Origin: Pseudoips prasinana
Taxonomy: Eukaryota; Arthropoda; Insecta; Lepidoptera; Nolidae
Assembly: GCA_951640165.1 (NCBI GenBank)
Contig: OX621255.1
Span: 6,758,001 to 6,822,000 of the forward strand
Direction: 5' to 3'
DNA: 64,000 nt
The notes beneath the pieces are model-generated. The model was not told where the DNA came from. It was given only the letters and a program-made list of their open reading frames with translations, and ran no database searches. The position numbers were made by a program, and so were the translations under genes. Shown here one piece after another: positions 11,201-19,876 of the stretch (position 1 is its first letter; the number at the start of each line of letters is the position of its first letter).

Positions 11201-14200
11201 CAGTCGATCAAATCAATACGCCATAGCTTGTACAAGTGTCAAGATTCTGTAATAAACAAACTTCAGCATGGACCTCGCGAGTGATGCGGATGACTTTGTT
11301 ACTAATAATCAAGCTCAATCCCGGTTAAGTAAAAACATCTCTACCTATCATAACATCATGAGGCAAAATATGTGAATCTACAATTACAAAAGTCACTTCT
11401 CACACACGAGTACTTCGTTGACCTTGACAGGCAGATAAGTAATGGAATCAGACGTTACTTTGCGGAAATCCATAACAATCAAAATACAAAATCAATATGT
11501 AGTGTTAATTCCGCTAATTGTCACCAGTACGATACCCAACACTTGTTTCAGTCCTCCACGGACCATTCTCAAGGGCTGCTAACTCGTCGAGTGCTCAAAG
11601 GAGACTCCTATTTTGATTGACAGGCAGACTAATACGGGAAAAAGAAAATGTAATGTTCGACGCAATACCTGTCAGGCGCGTGGATATAAAATCTCAAGTA
11701 CCTGTATGGTTATCAACAAATCATTTACGAATTAGGGAACAATCTGTCTGTTACCAACCACTAGAGCGTGTATGTGATCTAACTTGACACTACATCCATA
11801 GACTTCGAAATAAACCGTTCAAACTATTTAACCTTCAAAACGCGCATATTGTCACCATAAGAATTAAATATAACAGACGTTGGGCATATTTTCAACATCT
11901 AAAAAGTATAAACCACACATAACAACACGTGTTATGAATTTCACAGATATCAAAAATACTTCAGTGCAGCATTAGGTCATCAAGTGCCTTTTAAACAATA
12001 TAATAAAAGTACTTACAGGTTTCTTCTCATAAAAGAAAGATTCACCACTCGACACGAGGCACTTTTATTTTAGAGGTTACTTTAAACGTTCACTGATGCA
12101 CCAAAAACTATTCTTCAACGATAAACACGAACTGGCTGAGAGACTCCGCTCTTCGCAAGTAACCACATCGAAACACGAAATCAGTAGGCATGTTTTAAAC
12201 AAGTCTTAACATACCTGAGCATCCGAGATACCTGCGATAACAACTTAAATCTGGTTACCTTCGCTCCAAGCAGACCCCAACCGGTCAATCAAGGCAAGCT
12301 TGTAAGTCGAGTACTCCACGTATGTAAGTTCTCGCACGGTCACTGCACCATACGGCACCATATCTTGAAAAAGGTCATCAATCTCTTGGTCGCCGCAAAC
12401 TGTCTTGATACACGCTCCTTTGCTTCGTCTAACGTTTTGCACAACGGGTACGACTTCGAAGTCCATTTGCGAGCTCGACATCGAAGATGTGTCAATGTAA
12501 CGTATCGAGTTTCGTAATCGGTTCACGAGTTTGCGATACAGCCGTAAATTCACAATCAGCGGGGTTGTATTTTCATCGTAATTTTTCAAATTTTAAACAC
12601 TATTTTCGCTACGTGGTGGAACCGAATCACGAAAATATTCTTGATTTTGAGTAGCAGGCATTGCGGTAGACACGTAGGATGATTTTGGAATCGATCCCAC
12701 CGCTGCTGTCGGAGATTTTGACGGATTTAACTCCGAAACATCGTCGGTGTCCGCCATCATGCCCGTGGTGAAAAGAATCAGTGCGCACACCCGGCGCCGT
12801 CGAGCTCTGTATGCCAACTGTGTCGTGTCGCTAACACACTAATGTCACTTAGACAACTGACAGACGTCAAAAACGTCACATGCGACAGTTCATAGACAAC
12901 CTCGACTCGAACTACTGACTCAGTGAGTAGTGTTTCCAAACGCTAATAGATGGCGTTACTAGTAAATAAATAGGCCTTTTACTTAATTTCTCCGACATTT
13001 ATATGCCATAATAACACATAGCGTGAGTGAGATAGCTGCCCGCTGAATTCTGAGCCTTAATTATAATAATGAAGGCTCAGTACTCAGCGCGTCACAATAT
13101 TAAGTTTTAATTTTACATTTAATATTATTTCCGCAAGACGCAACGTGGGCAGGCCCCCTACAAGATGGACCGATAATTTTGTGAGGGTCGCTAGAATTCG
13201 CTGGAAGCGGATAGCGCAAAACTGGCAATTGTGGAGATATTTGGGGGAGTACTTTGTCCAGCTGTGGGCGTCTTTCGACTGATTTATTTATTTAAGGACA
13301 TCCAGTAGCTGTTGCATCTACTTAAATCTCAAATGTTTTAATCTATACAATAATATAATTTAAATGTACAGCTTCTAAAGGTGCCACAACATGCACAATG
13401 ACAATGACATTGGTGAGTAACACTGATAAAAAAACAAGGTACAGGCTAGTCAGTATCCTCATATTGAAGACACTTAAATTAATACGTAGAGGTACAGATT
13501 TTAACAAGGTTGGGCAGTCGTATCCGTTACGGAGTATTTTATAGAGAAATGTCATGTCATGGAGTTGTCTGTGGACTGATATGATGACAATGATTAATAT
13601 ATATTTTTTTTTATTCAATTTTACGGCTCTGGCTTCTTCGGCCTTATGAGCTTTCCGTAAAATATATTTTTATTTCATTTATTTTCGTCATGTCAAGTAA
13701 AGTCCGTCACATTCAAGTCATACGTAGTCCTTGTCGTACCCCAGTAAAGCAGTGGAGACTTTACTAGAGGTTTATATGGAGTTTTAGATTCAACACAGAA
13801 AATCGCAATTCACGGCAATATGGCACTTACCTCCACCTGTGTACGTTGTCCATGATGTTATGTCAAAACAATGCCCTGATGCGTCTTTTTCCGCGTTGGC
13901 GCCAAAACTCCATTAATATAATATAAAACTTGGTGTTGTAACTATTTTTATTATTTTTCTTTTCAGTGTTAACATCAAGTTTATATATATTTTACAATTT
14001 TACCTCCTTGATGCAACAACTGATTATCATACAGTTTTCCGTCATTGCAATGAAAGTTCTCTCGACTTTGCAAACTCTTAACGAATCGTTGGAGGACTTG
14101 TTACAGAAGATATTCAAGCTTCGTTAGTATTTAGTTAATAGTATACCTACTGTTATATTTTTAACTGTTACTGAAGTCGTTTTCACCAAATAATATACAG

Positions 14201-17200
14201 ATTTCTTACAGCATTGCATCAGAACAAACTGATAATAAATGCAAATAATTTTATAAACTTTCAAAACAAATGTCTTTGGAAACCTATGAACAGCGTGAAT
14301 GACTTAAGCGTCGCCAAGGAAGGTAAGGGCTACAATTAAAATACTAAAACAAAAAGGGAAATAACAAACAACTTAAAATATTTCAGTATCTAACATTTAT
14401 TTTATATTTTCCCTCAATACATGGTTTTGAACATCTATATATACAAATAATTAAAATTTACCTGTCCATTTTTTATGTTTGGCTATCTGGCTCTTTGTAT
14501 GTTCAGACACCAGCACATCCAGCTACCCCAATCTGTCAAATTTCTTTTATAGATTTTCAACTATATCACATAAGTATAAGGTTCACTTTCAATTGTGGAA
14601 ATTTTCCAGATTAGGGTAGCTTGATGTGCTGGCGTCTGTACAACTTATCACCGAAACGCCTGCATGGATGGTTGTTAAAATGTCGAATGAATTGTTGTGA
14701 ATTTGAGTTTTCATGTAAACAAATGTTGTCTAACTGAATCCTTTTATTATAATATATGTATGTAAAAGTTAATATATGTATGTAGTACTATAGACGAAAG
14801 AAGAAAAAGAGGAAGACCGAGAAGAAAGTTTACTGATCAACTTACAGAAAAATTACAAGTGGACAGTTATCAAGAAGTAAACGAGATGGCTCTACAACGG
14901 GATAAATGGAGAATGCTACAGAGACAAGTGTCAAGCACTTGGATGATGGATGGATCTTGATTACTTTACACCAACAAGAATAGTCTATCAACAAGCTAAA
15001 TTAATAGCACTTGCTCAATTTTTAAGACTCGTGTTATTTTCAGGTCTAACAAATTACCAGAAAAGTATCCCGTCAACGCTGCAGCATTTAGGGTACATAT
15101 ACTGCTCGATGTGTGACGTGGTGAGGCAAGTGGATGAGAGCCACGGTGTAGTCCTGGCGGCGTTATTCTTATCATTCCTACTGCACCTTGTCATCACTCC
15201 GTATCATTTGATCACCAATATTTGTACGTGCATTTAGCTTATATCTATCTATGCCATCTGAAGTGGCAGTGGTCAGGGCACATAGCTCGTAGAACCGACG
15301 GCCGATGGGGCAGAAAGGTTCTCGAGTGGCGACCACAAAACGGAAGACGCAGCGTGGGTAGACCCCCTACAAGATGGACCGACGATCTTGCAAGGGCCCC
15401 GGAAAGCCATTGAATGCGGGCAGCGCAGGACCGGCTACTGTGGAGATCCTTGGGGAAGCCATTGTCCAGCAGTCGACGTCTTTCGGCTGATATGATGATA
15501 ATATATAGGCCTTTTCTAAATTAAAGCATTTTTATAATATTATATGTAGGTCGGTATACTCGAAATTTAAACATACATATTTGCAATTTTAGGCATGTTC
15601 CAAACTATAATATTATTGCAATGCTATGTTTGTTCATACTTTTATGCTGAGATTTGGATGAGATAGATTATAGTTTAAATTATTATGTGTCTACATTACT
15701 TTAAGTAGGTACATGACTATCTACTTAAAGTAATGTAGACATATAATAATTTAGACTTTAAACTATCTCATCCAAATCTAATAAAAAAAGGTCTAATAAT
15801 CATGAATTTTGATGACTTGACAGTATTTATCGTAGCTCAATGGGCAAGGCAATAGAGGCGTAATGGGAGTTCAAATGCTGTGGGTAATCTCAATGTTTTG
15901 TTCTTAGAATACAATATAAAATAATTAAAATATTATTTTATATTGTATTCTAAGGACAATAAATAAACAAATTTAAAATTTAATGATGTTTTCAGTTAAT
16001 TATGAAAGCAAGGACCATTTGGAGCCAGGAATTCAATTTAGCTGGGCGGTATTACATTTAAGCAATATGGCGCTTGTTATTGAACCGTGTCATCGGACGC
16101 ACATGCAGGTACCAAATAAACAAATGCATACACAAGAATACTTTTTTTCAACTTTTTAAAGACAACGCCCACATTAAGGAAATTATTCCCTGTGTCGCGG
16201 GGTACTTTAAAAACATATAATTGTCAGACACAAAGTACATAGACTCAGGTTACCTATTTATGGGTCACACAAATAGTTGTCCTGTGTGGGAATCGAACCC
16301 GGGATACGATATGGCGAGGCGGCTGTCTTAATCGCTGCGTCACACGTGCATATATGTCGAATACTTACCACCAATTTTAAACCAAACCTTGTTTACAGAG
16401 ATTGCTCTGTTTCATTAAAATTGCCAATTAAAGAATCGTCTATCCATCCTCTATAGGCGATAGTTTGTGAGTACTGTTTGTTAATCTTTCATGCTAAAAC
16501 TATGTAACGTATTTTGATGAAACTTTGTAGTGTAACTAATCTATTCCATATTCTATATCTATTCTATATCTATACATATATAATATATCAATATATCAAT
16601 AATAATAAAATCGTAGGAAAGTCAAAACTGTACATTGAATATTTTTTAAAAAGGATACTTGGGGCGTGATCTACTATCGATGTCGAAGCCAAAAATATAG
16701 ATTTTAGAATTTTTGTCTGTTTGTCTGTATGTATGTCCGGGCTAAACTCAAAAAGTACTGCATGGATTTACTTCAAATATTGCATGAATATTACTAAGAG
16801 GTCGGGTCAACATATAGGCTACATATTATCACGCTATCACGTACGGGGGAGGAGCTGTGATAATTTATGAAATTTAACGTGGGTAAAACCGCGGGGCACA
16901 GCTAGTAATCACATATTTATAAAGTTTACCGCGGGTGAAACCGCGAGTAACAGGTAGTATCACATATAAAGGAGTTCTATTTTTTTGTTAAGGCCCAGTC
17001 AAGCGAGTAGACGCTACAAAATTCTTACCTACCAGCAATTTCGAAGAATGTTCATCGGTGTGTATGCAATAATATAATTAAATATCATGAATTAAATATT
17101 ATAATAATATAATTAAATATTCCAAAATATTCAGGACTAGTGACTCGAATTTATAGTACATCTTAAAGTTTATTTTAAATTATCAAATCATAATGTTACG

Positions 17201-19080
17201 AAATTATTAGATATATAATTGTATTTTTTATTGTATTAATGTGTATATTAAATAATGTTATTTTGTAAGGTAATGTTATTAAAATATGAATGAAAATTTC
17301 GAAGCATTCCCATTAAATTTTATAACATTGTAATTAGGACATTTGACATTGATATAATAATATGTGACAATTTGATATTATACACTTGACTTTAACAATA
17401 AATAATTTGACGTAACTAATTAAATTGTAATATATGTTTTACTTTTCATTTAGTGTTACTGTACAACTTGAAATGCTAGAAACTGCTGTAAGAGACAGAA
17501 AGGACATGAAAGCGGCTCGGCACCAACCACCGCAAACTTCTCTTGTCAGGCCTGCGGCAGGCTATGTCGCTCTCGCATCGGTTTATTTATCCAACCAAAA
17601 GAAATGTCTCTCAGACAATGCGCCGTAAATCGTCTGTAACAGACGCAAAGGCCATATATATGAAATGCTTGTTACTACTGCAATTTATAATGGCCAACAC
17701 GTTATAGCCTGATGCTCGTAATATCTGCGTAATGACAAAAACAAATCAATGGCATTATGAACATGAGTTTTCGCTTGTCTTTGCACTTAAAGTGACTCGC
17801 TTGGTACAACTTATGTAAGACAACAAGCTAGTAGCGTCTTGACGGTCGTAATATCTAGCTCAAGAAGGAGAATCATTTTTTTTTAGAGCAATTGGGTCAC
17901 CTGTTGGTAAGGGATCACCGCCGCCCATGGACACTCGATACACCAGAGGCGTCGCGGGTGTGTTGCCGGCCTTTAAGAGTCAGCAAAGAAGAGTTGCTTA
18001 CCCTTACTCCCACCCCGAAGAGCTCTGGTGACCTTACTCACACGCACAAACACAACATTAAAATTATTAATGTTATTATTAAGGAATGTCTTCTGTAAGG
18101 TGGAGGGAGGTACTTTGCGTGAATGAACGCTGTGCCCGACCTCTCTTAAAAGTCTTAAATTTTACACATTTCATACTTTGTCCTATTTTTATTTTAGATG
18201 GAGTTTACGAAGGTGCTTATAAGTCAGATGACTCGCTTGGTTCCTCAAGAATATTGTGCACTAGTGACAGAATTGGAGTTATTCTACAAACACCTCAAAT
18301 TGAACAAAGTGACGTATTCTCCGATGAAGATGTTTACATTGAACAGAAGCCTTGCTATTGTGGTAATACAAAAGCGAATTTATTACTTGATTAGATTTAT
18401 AACAAGACAATCAATATTTTTTACACTGAAATAATGCTAAATATGACATCCATATCAATTTTCAATAGAACATATAAAAAAACACGTGTTTTTTGATAAT
18501 CACACAGGAATATAATATTTTTCCCGAGACAAAATATCCTATGTGTTTGCACATATAAGCTATCTGTTTGCCAATTCCATCTTAATTCGTGCAGCAGTTT
18601 GACACTCTCTGAGTAACAAATGTCCAAACTTATTAATTTTTAATTTTATAATATTATTTATTGTTATAATATTATTAATTATTATAATCTTAATCCCTTA
18701 ATTTTATTACTCTCTTAGTTGCACAATATTGCCATATTTAAGTAGTGTCTTTGACAAATTTTACTTCTCAAATGAATAATTTGCAAATTTTCATATTGTA
18801 AGTATTTAATCACTTACTTGCTACTAGAAAAGTAGGTTAGGTTAAGTTAAAACTGAGATCCCAGCAGCGCGTACGAAGTGAGCACACCGCGGCAGTTTCC
18901 AGCGTAGCGCAAAAAATGAATTGCTTCAATTTGTGAAAAGTTATCAAATGTCAAGTGTAACTTGGTGTAAAAAAGTTTGCAATGTGATATTTATTTAAGT
19001 AAACATTGTTTAATCTTCTGTGTTCTTTACAGATCCTCGGCAGTATAACTACGTACCTAGTCGTCATAATTCAGTTGTAA
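5266..19080 (+). CDS. Gustatory receptor, nine exons
   Basis: Exons: 5266-5455, 6236-6429, 6811-6960, 13967-14122, 14212-14322, 15044-15223, 15996-16108, 18198-18362, 19033-19080. All are bounded by AG/GT and together total 1307 nt, about 435 residues, the normal size for an insect gustatory receptor (a seven-helix ligand-gated channel of taste neurons). Family signs: N-terminal LGYVLWISRICGLAPL; the helix ALIMICSMIATVVLITIDF; 'FYNFTSLMQQLIIIQFSVI'; 'HGVVLAALFLSFLLHLVITP'; the exon-8 block RLVPQEYCALVTELELFYK...YSPMKMFTLNRSLAIVV; and a last short exon ILGSITTYLVVIIQL, the TYhhhhhQF hallmark with F changed to L. Seven of eight junctions keep phase. Exon 3 ends in phase 0 (GGGAAA|GTTAAG) but exon 4 needs one preceding base, so the frame breaks there unless a non-standard splice or missed microexon exists. 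Intron 3 (7 kb) holds an LTR element. The ligand is not predictable from this sequence. Confidence 0.85.
5480..5990. repeat. About 122-bp tandem repeat, four units
   Basis: In intron 1 of the gustatory receptor, four diverged units share 'ataatgacaacagcaggga', 'tgaagccct', 'aaccacaatgatcgctg' and 'ctgattgtagctgattaaaa'. Units differ by about 10-20% by eye, so this is an old array. No coding potential. Confidence 0.8.
6111..6188. repeat. Perfect palindrome, 38-bp arms, 2-nt loop
   Basis: The left arm begins gcacaaaaaaaatattttat and ends aaagcataaatgca; the right arm is its exact reverse complement after the loop 'tt'. Part of the right arm (atttgcatttatgctt) is repeated just after it. It lies 47 bp before exon 2 of the gustatory receptor, in the acceptor region of intron 1. 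Confidence 0.95.
7110..7320 (-). mobile_element. LINE 3' end, truncated
   Basis: The minus strand reads WDRDEWKRLEEAFTRR then a stop, the typical last residues of RTE-like LINE polymerases ('DRDKWR..EEAF'). A 3' tail with AATAAAGGCTTTTTATTATT follows. 5'-truncated; in intron 3 of the receptor. Confidence 0.55.
7854..8144 (-). repeat. Long terminal repeat (3' LTR)
   Basis: 291 bp, TGTCGGAGATTTTGACGG... to ...TTTCTCCGACA, with an imperfect inverted terminus TGTCGGAG/CTCCGACA. Preceded by the TTTA duplication. For the minus-strand element this is the 3' LTR. Confidence 0.93.
8225..8755. repeat. Hairpin-motif array 1 inside the LTR element
   Basis: More than ten occurrences of AAAGCG-(4-6 nt)-GCTTTCA, often written aaagcgttgaagctttcagc. 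Each can fold as AAAGC...GCTTT. The central units repeat every 38-40 bp (shared spacer 'ataaactgcaacacacag'), while the outer ones are at irregular spacing with unrelated spacers. The motif is therefore better conserved than its surroundings. Confidence 0.85.
9085..9475 (-). pseudogene. Retrotransposon integrase core, broken
   Basis: Two overlapping minus-strand frames give the integrase D,D,E landmarks: VVIVDAFTKF (first Asp), RIISDQGTSFTGQDF (second Asp) and GVSRANGQVERMMSTL (Glu in QVER), then SWKFVLGEVKLVLNCTVSKS. A frame change between the second and third landmarks breaks the domain. The zinc-binding N-terminus and the rest of Pol are absent. The motifs fit Ty3/gypsy-type integrases. 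Confidence 0.85.
9560..9825. repeat. Hairpin-motif array 2 inside the LTR element
   Basis: About six units of roughly 40 bp built on AAAGCGCGGAGCTTTCAATG with spacers like 'ctcaactgctacaagcac'. The core is the same AAAGCG...GCTTTCA as array 1 but with a different spacer. The two arrays flank the integrase remnant. Confidence 0.85.
9826..10940. other. LTR-element interior, no recognisable gene
   Basis: No long frame on either strand and no reverse transcriptase motif. It probably represents decayed or replaced pol sequence. Confidence 0.35.
10945..11150 (+). mobile_element. LINE family H tail, internally deleted
   Basis: Contains 'ggaagacgcagcgcgggcag' then 'ccccccacaaggagggccgacc' and the end 'gacgtctttcggct' plus TAATGATGATGA. 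These match the 3' end of the LINE at 15245-15505. It is nested inside the LTR element. Confidence 0.65.
11151..12244. other. LTR-element interior, no recognisable gene
   Basis: No domain recognised; short open frames only. Confidence 0.3.
12245..12817 (-). pseudogene. Two short frames at the 5' end of the LTR element
   Basis: A frame beginning inside the LTR (12817, ATG at about 12757: MADTDDVSELNPSKSP) runs to 12593. A second of 114 residues follows (12589-12245, with LYRKLVNRLRNSIRYIDTS and DDLFQDMVPYGAVTVREL). Their position next to the 5' LTR suggests leader or Gag sequence, but I see no capsid or zinc-knuckle motif. Coding status unproven. Confidence 0.35.
12707..12997 (-). repeat. Long terminal repeat (5' LTR)
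   Basis: 291 bp identical by eye to 7854-8144, followed by the second TTTA of the target duplication (12998-13001). Confidence 0.93.
13125..13290 (+). mobile_element. LINE family H tail, fragment
   Basis: Shares 'aagacgcaacgtgggcaggc', 'ctacaagatggaccgat', 'tgtggagatatttggggga' and 'gcgtctttcgactgat' with the tail at 15245-15505. Confidence 0.7.
13320..13620 (-). mobile_element. LINE polymerase C-terminal fragment
   Basis: The minus strand reads ISVHRQLHDMTFLYKILRNG then YDCPTLLKSVPLRIN, resembling the conserved tail of jockey/CR1-group polymerases ('RR..D..FLYKI.NG.IDCP.LL'). 5'-truncated; in intron 3 of the gustatory receptor. Confidence 0.55.
14515..14637. mobile_element. MITE family M, copy 2
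   Basis: AGACACCAGCACATCCAGC on the left and GATGTGCTGGCGTCT on the right, flanked by gttc/gtac. In intron 5 of the gustatory receptor. Confidence 0.8.
14795..14957 (+). mobile_element. RTE-like LINE tail fragment
   Basis: Reads RRKRGRPRRKFTDQLTEKLQ then ALQRDKWRMLQRQV, the usual C-terminal end of RTE-type polymerases ('RGRPR+.F.D.....DRDKWR'). In intron 5 of the receptor. Confidence 0.65.
15245..15505 (+). mobile_element. LINE family H polymerase tail
   Basis: Reads KWQWSGHIARRTDGRWGRKV, LEWRPQNGRRSVGRPPTRWT and DDL, a LINE C-terminal block widespread in moths. After a frame break it continues to 'gtcgacgtctttcggct' and ends in a TGATATGATGATA-like tail. It starts 21 bp after exon 6 of the gustatory receptor. 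Confidence 0.75.
15651..15779. repeat. Inverted repeat, arms about 60 bp
   Basis: Left arm 'gatttggatgagatagatta'...'gtctacattactttaagtag'; the right arm is the near-exact complement ending 'ctcatccaaatct'. Short spacer. In intron 6 of the receptor. Confidence 0.9.
15903..15957. repeat. Near-perfect palindrome
   Basis: 'ttagaatacaatataaaata' and its complement separated by about 6 nt. In the same intron as the preceding inverted repeat, 38 bp before exon 7. Confidence 0.9.
16189..16350 (-). repeat. SINE-E (tRNA-derived)
   Basis: The reverse complement starts TGCACGTGTGACGCAGCG, has box B-like GGTTCGATTCC, and ends 'aaagtaccccgcgacacag'. Partial relatives are at 24123, 30620 and 44058. Confidence 0.75.
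16569..16905 (+). mobile_element. Non-autonomous Helitron, copy 2
   Basis: TC start, 3' hairpin GTGGGTAAAACCGC, then GGGGCACAGCTAG; A/T target. The 5' end is expanded by TATATCAA-type repeats relative to the 1552 copy. A further truncated Helitron end (about 16911-16958, 'gcgggtgaaaccgcgagt') follows. In intron 7 of the gustatory receptor. Confidence 0.8.
17880..18140 (-). repeat. Dispersed repeat family F, copy 1
   Basis: It starts with a T-run on the plus strand, so it is a poly(A) end read on the minus strand. The core 'gatcaccgccgcccatggac', 'gttgccggcctttaagagtc' and the far end 'ggaatgtcttctgtaaggtg' are shared with 45470-45735 and 56905-57165. This is probably a retroposed element; the family was not identified. 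It lies 58 bp before exon 8 of the receptor. Confidence 0.7.
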
Positions 19081-19089
19081 ATTGGCACG

Positions 19090-19316
19090 TATAGTTGGTT
19101 TTATTATAATAATGTATAGTTATTCGTCATAAATTCGTTTTATTAAGTTTTTTTTATTTTTTTGTAATAATATAAGATATTAGATTAGAGCTTTATCGTA
19201 TAGTTGGTTTATATTATAATAATGTATAGTTATTCGTCATAAATTCGTTTTATTAAGTAATATTTTTATTTTTTGTTTTTAGTAATAATATAAGATATTA
19301 GATTAGAGCTTTATCG
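19090..19316. repeat. Tandem duplication of about 110 bp
   Basis: Two copies of 'tatagttggtttt'...'gttattcgtcataaattcgt'...'agattagagctttatcg' begin ten bases after the receptor stop codon, so they lie in the probable 3' UTR. The second copy has small insertions in the T-rich part. Confidence 0.9.
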
Positions 19317-19680
19317 ACTTTAGAGGTTTGTCTAGAAACAACTACGGAGATAATAATATTCGAATTAGTAAGATTCTTTCTAAGAGACCCAATTCTTTGC
19401 ATCATGAAGAGATCACCGTAGTTGAGAGTTCACCGTAGGGAACACTAGACAGTTTTGGACTTGCAACACAGGGGCTGATGATGCCATGTGTACAGGGCCT
19501 TAACATTGGACTAGCAATTATTATATAAATAATACAACTGGATACGTTTTAAATTTAAAGCTAAATATAAAATTGTCAATTTACAATTCAATACACTGAT
19601 AAATTGTAAAGCACAAATTGCTAATAAAAATTTAAAATTATGTTTCATTACTTATTAAATTATAAAAAAAAATAATAATA
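19317..19680. other. Intergenic between convergent genes
   Basis: Separates the 3' ends of the gustatory receptor and the minus-strand secreted protein. AT-rich; no repeat recognised. Confidence 0.35.
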
Positions 19681-19686
19681 TTTATT
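19681..19686 (-). terminator. Poly(A) signal, minus strand
   Basis: TTTATT on the plus strand (AATAAA on minus), about 190 bases after the stop of the 19877-21471 gene. The best candidate in that 3' flank. Confidence 0.35.
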
Positions 19687-19876
19687 CTTGAATGGAGTTC
19701 ATTTCATAAAACAATATTAGTTCAGTAACTTTAGGACAATTAACTTATTGCCTCGTTTACTGTGTATTATATAGAACACAATTTAGTCATTATGATTGAA
19801 AATCCACCCAAAATATAAGCTTTGTTGCGTACAAAATATTTTTAAGACATTGCCTGTGCTTTATAAATAATAATTC

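Larger units (their letters stand above)
7854..12997 (-). mobile_element. Ty3/gypsy-like LTR retrotransposon, defective
   Basis: Two direct repeats of 291 bp (7854-8144 and 12707-12997) start TG and end CA, are identical by eye, and are flanked by a 4-bp duplication TTTA. Inside, only a broken integrase remains on the minus strand (9085-9475), plus two short frames next to the 5' LTR (12245-12817). No protease, reverse transcriptase or RNase H motif is visible and the element is only 5.1 kb. Two arrays of a hairpin-like motif fill part of the interior. Identical LTRs imply recent insertion, so it was probably mobilised in trans as an already defective element. It sits antisense in intron 3 of the gustatory receptor. 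No clear polypurine tract was seen; the primer site is uncertain. Confidence 0.9.

Noticed and set aside
17434..17628. Extra exon of the gustatory receptor
   Set aside because: It reads no receptor motif; exon 7 (16108) and exon 8 (18198) join in phase without it.
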